NCBI GenBank assembly: GCA_030522415.1
Contig: CM060109.1
Location: 5,056,655 to 5,120,654 of the forward strand
Direction: 5' to 3'
DNA: 64,000 nucleotides
Source: Channallabes apus
Lineage: Eukaryota; Chordata; Actinopteri; Siluriformes; Clariidae
The first letter of the stretch is position 1. Each line of letters begins with the position of its first letter. Of this stretch, positions 45,053-57,200 are shown in pieces. The translations under genes and the position numbers were made by a program. Under the pieces are notes generated by a model. The model was not told the DNA's origin and ran no database searches. It saw only the letters and a program-made list of their open reading frames with translations.

Positions 45053-45778
45053 ATGACATCTCTCTTTTTAATCTGTCTCCTGTTGGCAGTTTATGGGATG
45101 GCTGTAAGTGTGGTCAGAGAATATTTTTATGTTTCACAACAGATGGACTGGCCTACAGCTCAGAACTACTGCAGAGAGAATTACTGGGATTTGGCCACCA
45201 TCACTACTGAAGAGGAAAATCAGAGAGCTGTGATGTTTCTAGCTGGTGATTATTGGGCTTGGATTGGGCTGAACAGAACTGCACCACATGAAAAAATCTG
45301 GCAATGGTCAGATCGGCAAAAGGTAAATTACACATGCTGGTACCAAACTGAGCCCAATGATGTGGGTGCTGGAGAGAGTTGTGCTGTAATCTCTAAAGAT
45401 GGCTGGTATGATATTGATTGTAGTGAATGGAACTGTCCTATTTGCTATAGAATGTTCACGTTGGTGAAGGAAAATAAAACATGGGAGGAGGCTCTTCAGT
45501 ATTGCAGGAGTAACTACACTGGCTTGGCCATTGTGGATTCAGAAACACTGCTAGACCTGCTTCAAATAGAGATTGAACAAGCCCAAACAGCAAGTGTGTG
45601 GACAGGCCTGCGCTTCCTCTATGGAACGTGGCTTTGGTTGAATGGGACACTGCCGAAGCACCCGGTATCACTGCCATCATGCCCAGTCGAGCCCTATCGC
45701 TGTGCTGCGTACAACTTCAATACATATGTCTGGGAGAACAGAGACTGCAACGAGGAGCTGAATTTCATCTGCTATTAA
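45053..45778 (+). CDS. Secreted two-CTLD C-type lectin-like protein, gene B (EPN type)
   Basis: 241 residues, intact. The ATG at 45053 is used because it aligns with genes A and C and is followed by a signal peptide (MTSLFLICLLLAVYGMAVS). The 72 in-frame codons before it are transposon terminus starting from GTG. CTLD1 has WIGLNRT, EPN at 100-102 and WYD at 118-120, again mannose-type by family rule; CTLD2 has no EPN/QPD and ends WENRDCNEELNFICY. N-glycosylation sites are NRT, NYT, NKT and NGT. The close match to gene A through both domains points to recent duplication. The normal leader and promoter block lie 4.8 kb upstream beyond the TIR element, so expression must come from a longer spliced leader, from a promoter inside the element, or not at all. 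No disabling change is visible. Confidence 0.92.
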   Translation: MTSLFLICLLLAVYGMAVSVVREYFYVSQQMDWPTAQNYCRENYWDLATITTEEENQRAVMFLAGDYWAWIGLNRTAPHEKIWQWSDRQKVNYTCWYQTEPNDVGAGESCAVISKDGWYDIDCSEWNCPICYRMFTLVKENKTWEEALQYCRSNYTGLAIVDSETLLDLLQIEIEQAQTASVWTGLRFLYGTWLWLNGTLPKHPVSLPSCPVEPYRCAAYNFNTYVWENRDCNEELNFICY

Positions 45779-46345
45779 TAAGGGTGTGTAATAAACCTCC
45801 AGATCATTATCCAGAATGGTTTAAGCTTTAATTATAATCTTATAAAGCAGTATTAATTGCTAAACCATTACAATCAGCATCAAAAACCTAACCTAAAATT
45901 ATAATTAATATTATCATTAATATAATTGATTTTCAATAACTATATGTAATTCCTCTCAACAGATGATATTCTACAAATGAAATAAGAAGAATATGTTTAT
46001 TAAGAATCAGGATTTATTTAGACCTAGTTCTTACTGTATGTAGTATTGTTGACATTAAATAGAAATTATTACTAATTAGGTAAATGTTTGGTGGTTATTA
46101 TGAAAAACATCTAAAATAATAAAAGAAAAAGAAAAACATTTCTATACAAAGAACACGACACTTTCAAAGCTAGGATTTATCTATTTTAGTCATAGTTACT
46201 CACACTGCAGCTGATAGATTTAAACTGAGAATGTATTAAGGTACTTTTGAAAAACATAATCTGATGTACGTTTCTTATTATCTACTGTGTACTGCTTGTG
46301 TACATTGCATCACTTGTAGCCTGGCAAATAAATAAATGATTAATG
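45779..46345 (+). other. 3' UTR of gene B with intron and polyA signal
   Basis: Parallel to gene A, but the donor is GGTGTGTAAT at 45783 instead of GGTGAGTAAT, a weaker match to consensus. The acceptor TCCTCTCAACAG ends at 45962 and AATAAA is at 46327-46332. Confidence 0.65.
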
Positions 46346-46899
46346 TCTTCAGCTCATTTAAGTCTCACCTAAATAAGAGTTAAATAATAATGTTACACTA
46401 GTGGCCACAGTTGTGGATTCTTTAATATGTAAATTATATAGTGGTTGAATTGTAAAAATAAAAATAAATAAACAAGGGGTATGGTGTGGTCAAGTATTTG
46501 TTTTTTAATTATTGGGACAATAACTAACCATACAAAATGTTTGTGAAATATATAAAATTTTTAACAACAGTTTTATTAACTAAATACAGTGAAACCTCGG
46601 ATTACGAGTAACGCGGTTTGCGAGTGTTCCACAAGACGAGCAAAGATTTTTAATAAACTTTGACTCTGACTGTTAGATGGTGATAAGATGGGTCCTTTCA
46701 TACTGCCGGCGCGCAAATGTGTTTGTGTTAAACTCAGCTCAGGCAAACCTGACGAATGCAGGAGCGAGCACACACACACACACACACACACACACCGGTT
46801 GCACTTTAGTGCTTCAATGTTGTCTTGTAAATAGCTGATTAAACCCATGAACACAGCTGTTCAAAAGAAATACTAAACATACACATGGTCTATTTTGTC
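46346..46899. other. Gene-free flank with a mariner/pogo-like terminus and CA repeat
   Basis: 46587 begins CAGTGAAACCTCGGATTACG, then GCGAGTGTTCCACAAGACGA, the same terminus as at 13858-13972 in opposite orientation. A (CA)n tract is at about 46769-46795. No gene. Confidence 0.5.
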
Positions 46900-47395
46900 C
46901 GCAAGTGAAATACTTCAATAAATTAATAATTTACACCATGATAAGATTAGTGCCGAAGGCTCTGATGAGACTTGTCTCTATTACATTGTGACTCTGAGAC
47001 ATTCAAAGTATATTCGAACCGTAGACAGTGTTTATTTTGCTGAATATTACAAAACAGCCATGTCCAATAAAACAGTGTATCTTTAATAAGCCATATTGGT
47101 TTCGAGTCAGAAGTAAAATTAACAAAAGACTGAGAAGGCCCATAAACTATTCCTGAACAGCCACGGGCTGACTTTAACAATAATAGCTGATTGTTTTTAT
47201 ATGTATGTTTTTGTACATATTTTTAAATGTTAAAATGAACGTTTCAGAGTATATAATTTGTCGTGTCATCTGTTTACAGCATGTGCTGATTTTGTGATTG
47301 AGACCTATGAGTTACATTGAACTAATTTTTATTAGTAGTAGTAAGCCAGGTTTTAGTAACTATGCACAAATCACAATAGAAGCCCTCTCTTGTGC

Positions 47396-47439
<44 letters not shown>

Positions 47440-48348
47440 GCTCTCTCGCACACACACATACACACACACACAAAAACACAAATAACACATGAAATCGTGT
47501 AAAACCAAATGAAACTATGGCAAAAATATATAAGCAGTGAAAAATACAGTAGTATCCTGCAGGTGATTCCTGTACTGCAATAAAAGGCGCCAACCCTCTG
47601 GAACTGTGACTGTTTGAATGGGGAAGTGTGAATGTTTATGGGGATTTAATCTGTCTCTGCTGCCGCATCTATTCACAGTTGTGATAAGTGATTAATGTCC
47701 CATCAGATCTTTGATGTGGGGACGTTATGCTGGTTAAATGACTGTATGGACAGATATTTGTTCCAGATATTATGCTTCATTAATCAATTTGTTATGCCAA
47801 TTTTTGACTATCAGCGAAAAAAACATCAGCGAAAACATAAAAAATATAACGGACACAAACCAAGCAGAAGTTACATTTTAAGCTTTACTTTGCATCAAAA
47901 TATTATCTACGAGTATATTAAACGGAAATAGATAAAATACGCCCTAATGTAAAATACTGTACATAGCCCGCACTTGTATTCCGTACCTACAGCGATCGGT
48001 ATAGATAAATTACAGATGTTACCATGTCTTTAAGGATTGTTTATTAATCTTTTTTTTTTCCCACATCACCTATTTATGAAACTATGTTGACAATGTAAGA
48101 ACTCCCTATACATTGAGCATACATATATATGTATGTATACATACAAGCAGTCAATGCTCCATCTGGCGTGATTATACAGCATTGCAACCATCTTTTTAGA
48201 AAGCGCATGGGGGCGTTTATGGGGCGGGGCTTCGTTACCCGGGTCATCGCGGGAGATCACATTCCGTGCACAGATCGAGCATGGACCTGTCATAGTTCTG
48301 TCATGGACCTGTCATGCTCCAGGCGGCTGTTTGACGTGGATCTGACTG
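46900..48348 (+). mobile_element. Second, 5'-incomplete copy of the 4.8-kb TIR element
   Basis: Starts around TTAATAATTTACACCATGAT (also at about 43176), carries one module copy with a (CT)n tract (47397-47437), and ends GCGGCTGTTTGACGTGG then ATCTGACTG at 48348, followed by TATATA. The last ten bases differ from the first copy's CTCCCACTG, so the terminal repeat is mutated or diverged. The left end is missing. It lies about 3.3 kb downstream of the first copy in the same orientation. Confidence 0.8.
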
Positions 48349-49078
48349 TATATATACATATACAGCTGAAATTCACTCCTCATCATCAACAAGAAAGTGA
48401 ACAGTAGGTGCGAGTAACCTCTGTGTAACAGATAAATCACTGCATCACTTACGCATCACCCCTGTACGATCCTAACATGCAAACATGGAGTGATATCCTG
48501 GACATTATTCAAAAGGAATTGCAAATTACATTTGCAAATTTGCAATTGCATTTCCAACGCGTTACACAGAAACCTGTCAATCAGCATCAGGGGTGGGTCT
48601 ATACTGTGGGGCGGGATTGTGTAGGGAGTGATGTCACTCGCAGTCGCTGACCAAGAGGGGGAAATTTGAGCAATGGAGGTGAACCAAGATTATCTCATCT
48701 GTTTATCATGAAATATACACACAAAAATGACAAATCGCATATTTTCTTACACTGGAGTGGACAGGGGAGCTGTTACAAATAAATATATTTTTAGATCTTC
48801 TCCTGTTACAGCCTGCTGGAGCTAAATCTTTCAGAAACGCTGCTTACCGGCGTGTTATAGTGATGGAGTCACTAAGGGACCGTCTAAAAAGTGCATGACC
48901 AAGACCCAACCATTTGTTTACAGAAGAATACACAAGATTACAGAGAAATACCTCACAGGCCACCAAACATATTACACTGTTGTATGGATTATCTGTTTGT
49001 TTATTTGTTTGTTTCATTGATTAATAATTATTTTAATGTACATTTTAAAATAAATCATTACACAGACAATTCTTCAAA
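48349..49078. other. Gene-free, no clear feature
   Basis: 48408-48485 resembles 12430-12500. 48590-48690 is GC-richer (GTGGGGCGGGATTG, TGATGTCACTCGC) and might be the end of an unrecognised DNA element. No coding signal. Confidence 0.45.
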
Positions 49079-49281
49079 TTCAAATTCAAATTTTATTAGT
49101 CACATACACAATCATACACAGTATAATATGCAGTGAAATGCTTTTATACGACCGCCAGTGACCTTAAAAAAAAGAAAATAAAATAAAATCTTGTACGTAA
49201 AAAACTAAATGCCGTAACCCGGATTCGAACCGGGGTTGCTGCGGCCACAACGCAGAGTACTAACCACTATACGATCACGGC
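49079..49281 (-). repeat. SINE-like unit headed by tRNA-His
   Basis: Minus strand: tRNA-His (49281-49210), an A-rich linker, then AAGCATTTCACTGCATATTA, GTGTATGTGACTAATAAAA and TTTGAATTTGAATTTGAA. The tail equals that behind the tRNA-Ile at 43870-43927. Such tails are typical of teleost retroposons. Confidence 0.75.
49210..49281 (-). tRNA. tRNA-His(GUG)
   Basis: 72 nt including the discriminator base. The acceptor stem GCCGTGA/TTACGGC pairs fully with one G-T wobble. The D arm is TAGTGGTTAGTA, the anticodon stem-loop TCTGCGTTGTGGCCGCAGC has GTG in the loop, and the T arm CCCGG-TTCGAAT-CCGGG is perfect; both internal promoter boxes are intact. It is indistinguishable from a functional vertebrate tRNA-His except that a SINE-like tail follows. 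No T-run terminator is seen directly after it on its own strand. Confidence 0.9.
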
Positions 49282-49306
49282 GCACCAGACACCCGGTCTG
49301 GTGCGC
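49280..49306. other. Perfect 11-bp hairpin at the tRNA-His 5' end
   Basis: GCGCACCAGAC, loop ACCCG, then GTCTGGTGCGC. It overlaps the first two bases of the tRNA on the opposite strand. Could be a chance palindrome or a remnant of insertion; no known role. Confidence 0.8.
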
Positions 49307-49749
49307 AAGAATCTGTATTCTTGTGGCAATAAAACAGATAATTTGTTAAATGAGAGTTGGGGTGTTTTTTATTATTCAAATAATAATAATAATTATTGTA
49401 ATTGTAAAGATATGTATGAAAATGACTGCACTTTGGTACAGTCTATTATTAGTTGCAAAAATTTTACTTTTTTGCTATAGAAATTTCAAATGTAAAACCA
49501 ACTGTACTATAATGCACTCTATCCTTGCTAATAACTACAACCCTTCCCTTTGCAATATTCAGTTGTTTATTTTTTTTTATTCATTAAAAAAAAGAAAGAA
49601 AAATGAAATAAAACTGAATGAGAGAAAGGTTGTGGTTATTAGCAGTGATTGAGTGGATTATAGTACAACTGGTTTTACATGTGTAATCCACATAATGAAA
49701 AAGCTATTGATTTGCATGTTATGCATGTTATGCACTAAAATTTAAGTAT
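49307..49749. other. Gene-free, AT-rich
   Basis: Nothing but low-complexity runs. The 100-residue frame at 49350-49652 is A/T-driven and rich in Ile, Lys and Asn, without a family signature. Confidence 0.5.
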
Positions 49750-52700
49750 ATTAAATCAGCTCAGTCGATAACACTAATTATAATTTACAGACCTCCAGGG
49801 CCGTATTCTGAATTTCTTAGTGAATTTGCAGATTTCATCTCAGACCTGGTCGTTTCTGTAGACAAAGTGTTAATTGCCGGAGATTTTAACATTCATTTTG
49901 AGAATCCAGAAGACCCTCTGAGAACAGGATTTATGTCCATACTGGACTCCGTAGGCGTAAATCAGTGTGTAGTAGGACCCACTCATAAAGCAGGTCACAC
50001 TTTAGATTTAGTAATATTCTTCGGATTAATTATAAGAAATGTATTCACAATTCCACTGTCTGAAATTATCTCAGATCACTATCTTGTCTCCATTCAAGTG
50101 TGTCACAGTGATAATGTACGCACAGCACCGCGCTACCGTATTAAACGTACATTCACATCAACTACCACACAGAGTTTTATCAGTAATCTCCCAGAGTTAC
50201 CAACTTCGATTAGGCCACCGTCTGACCCCACAGAACTCGATCAGGCGACTGAATATTTAGAGTCGTCATTTCGTTGCACCTTAGATAATGTAGCTCCAGC
50301 TAAAAGAAAACTTATTAGAGATAAGAAACTCGCTCCCTGGTATAACGATCACACACGCACTTTAAAACAGACGGAAATTAGAGCGTAAATGGCGTCAAAC
50401 TAAATTGTTGGTATTTCAAATAGCATGGAAAGAGAGCATCCTGAACTATAGGAAAGCTCTTAGTGTAGCTAGATCAACGTATCTCTCCACTCTTATAGAA
50501 GAAAATAAAAATAATCCTAGATTTTTATTTAATACCGTAGCCAAATTAACCAGAAATAAGACCACTACAGAAATCTCCACAACATCATCATGCAATAGTG
50601 AGGACTTCATGAACTTTTTTAATAATAAAATTGTAAATATCAGGCATGAAATTGAGGTTTTGAAACCAAACAATGTAATTGATACAGATGTTAACCTAGC
50701 CATGTCAGATTCAAACCTAGAATACTTTACTCCTCTTGAAGAGAATGAACTAATTTCACTCATCTCTTCTGCAAATTCATCAACCTGTATATTAGATCCT
50801 ATACCGACACATTTTCTTAAACAGATAGTACCAGTAATAACAGAACCGCTGTTGAGAATAATTAATTCCTCACTCAGCATTGGTTATGTTCCAAAATCTT
50901 TTAAAGTAGCAGTTATCAAACCAATAATTAAGAAACCTGACCTCGACCCCTGTCAGCTGTCCAATTACAGGCCAATATCAAACCTCCCCTTTATCTCTAA
51001 GATTCTGGAAAAGATAGTAGCGGAGCAGCTATGCTCATATCTACATAGAAATGGCATACATGAACTGTATCAGTCAGGATTTAGGCCTCATCACAGCACA
51101 GAAACAGCACTCGTTAAAGTAGTAAATGACCACCTATTGGCCTGTGATCAGGGTTGTGTAACTATGCTTGTATTACTCGACCTCAGTGCAGCTTTTGACA
51201 CTATTGATCATGCTATTCTTCTTCACAGATTAGAAAATGTAGTAGGAATTAAGGGTACAGCCCTCTCCTGACTCAGATCCTATTTGACCGATCGTTATCA
51301 GTATGTAGACTTAAATGGTGATTATTCTGCATGTTCTCTAGTGGAGTTTGGCGTTCCGCAGGGTTCAGTTTTAGGCCCACTGCTTTTTTCCCTTTACATG
51401 CTTCCTCTGGGCAGCAACATAATCCGTAAGCATGGTATTAGTTTTCATTGTTATGATGACGACACACAACTATACGTCTCAACAAAACCTGATGAGAAAA
51501 ACCATCTTACTAAAGTTGAGCAATGTGTGCAGGACATAAGAAATTGGATCCTAATTTCGTGATTATAGATTCCAGCCTTTCATTTGAAGCTCATGTAGAT
51601 AATATCACCAGGATAGCATTCTTTCACCTCAGAAATATTGCCAAGATAAGAAATATATTGTCGCTAAACGATGCAGAAAAACTAGTTCATGCTTTTATCA
51701 CCTCTAGGTTGGACTATTGTAATGCCTTACTGTCTGGTTGTTCTGTTAGGTGCATAAACAAGCTTCAGCTAGTCCAGAATGCAGCAGCGAGAGTCCTCAC
51801 TAGAACCAGAAGATATGAGCGCATCACCCCTATCCTATCTTCACTGCATTGGCTCCCTGTGAAATTTCGCATTGATTTTAAAATACTACTCTTGACATAT
51901 AAAGCATTAAATGGTCTCGCGCCGCAGTATCTGAGCGAACTGCTAGTGTCTTACGATCCGCCATGCCTACTTCGGTCAAAGGATGCAGGCTGCTTATCAG
52001 TACCACGTATTATGAAAACTACAGCTGGGGGCAGAGCTTTTTCTTACAAAGCCCCAAAATTATGGAATAGTCTTCCAAATAGTGTTCGGGACTCAGACAC
52101 AGTCTCAGTGTTTAAGTCTAGGCTAAAAACCTATTTATTTAGCCAAGCATTTTTATAAATAGATTTGCCATAAGGTAAAGGAGCAGATCTGGGGGACTCA
52201 TGGACATAGAGTATTATGGTGAACTGGTATGTTTAGATACTGTCTTCCTCAGTCTCATTTGATCACTCAGGTTTGTTGACGGTGAGGTGATTGTTTGCTT
52301 TACATCTCAGGGAGCCCTCATGTTTGTGTTTCCTTCTGGCTCTCCCTTTTAGTTATGCTGTCATAGTTAGTCCTGCCGGAGTCCCTGCTTGCACTCTACA
52401 GTAAATATACATTCACATTATACATTGTGACTGTGACCATACCTAATTGCAATCTCTCCTCCTCTTCTCTTTCTCCCCTCTTTCTCTTTCCTCTCTCACC
52501 CTGTCTCCCCCTTTCACTCTTTCTCTCTGACGAGCTACACATGTCGTTCCTGAGCTGCCAGTGATCCAGACTCCCTCTGCCCTCCAGACCTGTCTGATCC
52601 ATTCTGGTGCCCCGTTTCTGGTTGGAGGTCTCGTCGCATGGATGCCCCGTGTGTCTCTTTGGGATGCGTCTGGTGTCTGGGGATGATTCTATCTACTTAG

Positions 52701-53195
52701 AACATGGTTCTGGCCTCGACTGGTGTTGTCAGCTGTTTCTCTGAGGACTTGACAATTCGATAGTTCAGGACTGGAACTTTCTACAAGTCTATCTGAGTCT
52801 CCAATAACTACTGGACTCCATTTTACATCAACTATTATAACATCAATTAACATCAACTATTATAGCTGAACCTAACACTTAACACTGTATAAATCCAGAT
52901 AATTTCCTGCTATCTGTTTCACCCAGATGAGGATGGGTTCCCTGTTGAGTCTGGTTCCTCTCAAGGTTTCTTCCTATTACCATCTCAGGGAGTTTTTCCT
53001 TGCCACTGTCGTCGTCACCCTTGGCTTGCTGATCAGGGACAATCACATTATTATCTAGACACATTTTCCTCACACATACACACTTCCATAAATTTTCTTT
53101 GTTTAAATTTCTTTGAATTTTTGTGCAGCTGCTTTGAGACAATGACCATTGTTAAAAGTGCTACATAAATAAAATTGAATTGAATTGAATTGAAA
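49750..53195 (+). mobile_element. L2-clade LINE, copy 2 (5'-truncated)
   Basis: Longer at the 5' side than copy 1: it keeps the distal half of the endonuclease. The 3' UTR, CT-rich tract and tail match copy 1, ending GAGACAATGACCATTGTTAA and a (TGAAT)n terminus at 53165-53195. Internally damaged, see the ORF entry. Confidence 0.92.
49770..52158 (+). pseudogene. L2 endonuclease/reverse transcriptase, inactivated
   Basis: The apurinic-type endonuclease segment reads LIIIYRPPGPYSEF, VLIAGDFNIHFENP and SEIISDHYLVSIQV (catalytic SDH), open to about 50388. One frame change between the endonuclease and RT frames follows. RT runs from 50405 with [22 protein letters not shown] and [12 protein letters not shown], then a TGA at 51269-51271 where copy 1 has Trp. 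Next are [13 protein letters not shown] and [12 protein letters not shown], where the YADD motif has become YDDD. About 137 bp present in copy 1 (roughly 4015-4151) are deleted at 51557, changing frame. The C-terminal part (51560-52158) is open and matches copy 1. At least four independent lesions make it non-functional. Confidence 0.92.
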
Positions 53196-53983
53196 TGACA
53201 AAAGCCTCAAAATTAGGCTTTATTTGGAAACTTTCTACTCAACACAAGCTATGGAGCTTCTGTGCCCTACATAACATCATTGTTTTTTGTTAACTTACTG
53301 TTTGCCTATTTTGTCAGCCACGTGAGCCTGTTTGTGTGTTGTTTGGTGGTCTTTTCCATTCATGTACTAGGTCCCTCGGTTTGAGGACAGGGAAGATAGT
53401 GCAAAGGAGACTTAATTCCAACACATTATTTTTCTGACTATATAACCACAGTTTAGAGGGCGAGTGCCATGCCCTTAGCAATAAAGTTAGCTACTACAGT
53501 CTAGTCTAGTTGATTTTCTTTTTTGTTCATTCCTTTCTCATCCAGTCACCCTGGCATCTTAATCGGTTATTGCTTCTGTAGTTACCCTAGGCACTAACTT
53601 AATAGTGGGGTGGGGGAGTTGAGCTCAAGAAGTGGCAACACTAGGACTTTCACTGTTCACAAAGAAACTGACATTTTTGCTCATTGAAAAGCGCACATGT
53701 TGTTAAATTTAGTTTGTTTCATTGAATATCTTTTAAACACCTTATTAGCATATAACTTAAAAATATGGAAATAAGAAAAAGTGCAAGACTCCAAAAAGCA
53801 GACCAAATTATCCAGTTATTGTCCAAATTGAACCTGAACCAAGCAAAGAAATCATTAACCTTAATGGGTTAAAAACATCCAGCACCTTATTAAAATTATT
53901 GTGTGTTATAAAATATCCAAATATGAACAGTTTGCCATCTCTATTTGGTCAGCTATCTTTAAGAGAATTGATGCGAGACTCTC
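53196..53983. other. Gene-free spacer with a repeat fragment
   Basis: 53200-53265 (AGGCTTTATTTGGAAACTTT, CAACACAAGCTATGGAGCTT) is related to the repeat at 14820-14875. Otherwise no signal. Confidence 0.5.
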
Positions 53984-54232
53984 TGTCAGGAAATACCACC
54001 AGAGGGCGCCATGCGCAGAGACTCCATTTTGTGTTTCGATTGTGTTTCCTTTTAAGTTAAACTGTTTCCCCAGAATGCACCTCGGTTAGGTGATTGGAGT
54101 GCTCACCTGAACCGATGTGGCTCATTAGTTACATTATAAGTAGTTGTGTGTTTTGTTGGTCCTTTGTCTTGCATTTGTTTAATTACCTTTTGTGAATACT
54201 CTGTGTCATGCCATTTCCCTTAACTCCTGGTG
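53984..54232 (+). repeat. 5' LTR, left piece
   Basis: Matches 58391 onward (ACCACCAGAGGGCGCC, CTCACCTGAACCGATGTGG, GGTCCTTTGTCTTGCAT) with an extra 26 bp or so near 54195-54220. The match ends at CCCTTAACTCCTGGT. Confidence 0.85.
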
Positions 54233-57200
54233 TAAGAGCCATATCACATTTGTTATGTAAGATGGATCTGCAGAATTTGTTGTTGTGTTTATTTTATTTT
54301 ATCTGTTTTATTTCATTCATTCTATCTTATTCTGTTCATTAGTAAACCATTACGCATTAAGTTTATTACTTAATGAATCTGAATGTGTTAGTTAAGCATC
54401 CATTTTGACAATCGTAAGTTGGTCTGTGATGTCATTCCACTATGACATGTATTTGTATGTATTTGTATTTGAAACTTTGAACCAAAGCTATGCGTCAAAA
54501 CTAGGGAAATAATATGTCCGCATCTACAAAAGTCAAAAGCTTTTCCGTTTCAGATAAGTGAACGCTGAAAGGGAAAGTAAAAGAGAACAGCCCGCCTTGA
54601 ACTTCACCATGCCGAACAACGATGACGACGCTCCCAGCACTTCGCTGGAGATCATGAAGGCGCTCATCGAGGCGGGCAGACACGAGGATAACAGAAAGTA
54701 CCTCGAAGAGGCGCTGGAAGCAAGAAAAGGCAAGCTAAAGCAAATGAATGCAATGTCTGCTGAATTAGAGACGCTTATGAAAGATGCACGTAATTTATGC
54801 ATCGTTGAAACTGAATATAGACCCGGATATGGGAAGCTGAGAGAAGACTTTATGAGAAGTAACGTTGATGTGTTAGTGTACACTGATAAAGACGAACGCA
54901 CACGCGACCAGGTCGCCTGCTTCGCACCTGAGATGCAAAGCTGCACAGAATTCATGGCTAAGGTGGATCGCTGGATAGCGGACACCAAGGGCCACTCTAT
55001 GACGTCACGAACACGCGAAGACGATGTCTCGCTAGACGACAGCGTGTCACAGATAACGGCAGCGTCCAAGAGGTCCTCCTCATCATCTACAGCATCATTA
55101 GCTCGGCTAAAAAGGGCAGAAGCTACTAGAGCAGCCCTGCTAGCTGAAGCAGCAGCCTTAGACCAACGGCAGAAGCTGGAAGAGCAGGAGGCGCAACTAG
55201 AAATGGAAAAGGTAAAACTAAAGACACAGAAGGAAAGGCTGAGACTTGACACGGAGCTCGCAAAGGCCGCAGCTGAAATAAATGTTTACTCCGAATACGA
55301 CAGCCGATCGCCCGCGAGAAAGAGCGCACTCATTGAATCGAGCAGCGCGCGCCCGAGCAGCGCGCACTCTCACCCGTTCAACTCAAAATGCAACAGCCGA
55401 GCGCAGCCTGCAAAGGAGAGCGCATTCACCGAATTGAGTAACACGCACCTGAGTAGAGCTCAATCTACAGACTTAGAACACAATGAGCTTTACGAGTACA
55501 GCGTACCCATGGAACACAAACACGACTCGTGGCAGCCCGTTCGAGAGTCGCGTTTCGAGGCAGCCTGTTCAAACGAGCCCATCAGTGCCAGACCTACAAT
55601 GGCAAGTACCCAAAATTAATGTCCCATCCTGGACAATGAACAGGTATGTCAGAGCTTCGATACAGCATATTATCGAATGCCAACGCCCTACGGGGCAGCC
55701 CATTCAGGCATGCCCACGAGCTCAAATCCACAAATGACAAGCACCCCGAAGAAACGTTCTACCCTCAACAACGAACATCCATGGCAGGGTCATGATGCAG
55801 CATGGCATCAGCCACACCAGGCAGATTCCCTTGGTGCGCTTGCAAACATAAATCAGCAACCGATAAGCACCTTAAGAAACCCATTTAGTATGACAGAATG
55901 CACTACTCAAGACAATGAATACTTACGTCAGAGCCTTGACACAGTAGGGCTCCAGGTGCAATGTCAAGCAGAGCTCACAGAACTGCTTGCGAGAAGCCAC
56001 ATGCTGTCAACCTTGCCCCAGCGCAACATACCCCCGTACGACGGGGACCCGTTTAAATTCTCATCCTTCATGATATCCTTTGAGCGTTTCATTGAATCCA
56101 AAGCTGATAACGACGTTGAAATGCTGTCCTATCTCGAACTGTTCACCACAGGCGAACCCAAAGAACTTGTAGCGAGCTGCATGAACATGTCAGATGGCTA
56201 CGCAAGAGCAAAGAAATTGCCGCACGATAGGTTTGGTAACGAACTAAGAATTGCAGCAGCATATAAGCAAAAGGCAGCTAAGTGGCCAAAAATAAAACCA
56301 GACGACGGAAGGGCATTAAGGGCCCTCTCCTCGTTCCTGACAACCTGCCAAAACGCCATGGAGAACCGTGAATCCATGGACGAGTTGAATAAACCCAGTG
56401 CATGAATGACATTCTCACAAAGCTGCCCCACAAGCTGATCGACAGCTGGAAGCTTCGCTCACACCAGCACTACGAGCTCTACGGAACAAGAGCCAAGTTC
56501 GCCCAGCTGGTGGACTTCATCGATCAACAAGCTAGACTGTACTCCAACCCGTCCTTCGCTGACCTGGACGCCGCAACCAGCGACAGAAAACCCAGTCACA
56601 CATCCCTTCAAGAACCCAAACAAAGGGGCCAAGGAAAACCCAGGGTCAGCTTCGCAACCGAGGTCAGACAGGTTGGTAAACATTTCAAAGACTCGATTAT
56701 AAAAGGGAACGCCAGTGCATTGCCTGCCAGCGCCTTTACTAAACCGTGCGCACATTGCAAAGGGGAGCATATCTTAGACGATTGTTTCCAATTTAATGAT
56801 AAGACACACAAAGAAAGTAGAATTCTTAAAAAGGAATGGATTCTGTTTCGGATGCTTAAGAAAGGGTCATTTATGGAAAGACTGTGCCAGAAAAATAACA
56901 TGTTCATTGTGCGCAAAGCCACATCCTCGCATGCTACACATAGCAGTGCAAGACACGGCACAGTTAGCCACAAGCGCCAACGAAAACGAAACTGAAGGTT
57001 ACACAAAAAATACACCATCTTCAGTGAGCCACGAATCAAATGCCCTCACTGGGGCTGGAGGTAATTGCATCCTCCCCATAGTACCTGTTAAAATAAAGTC
57101 CAAAAAGGTGACAAAATTGCAGAAGTGTATGCATTTATAGACCAAGGTAGTTCTGCCACATTCTGTACAGAGTCGTTAGCAAGGCAATTAAATGTACAAG

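Noticed and set aside
54533..55252. 239-codon minus-strand frame
   Set aside because: Shadow of the BEL/Pao gag coiled coil; Ser/Ala/Leu-rich antisense with no domain.
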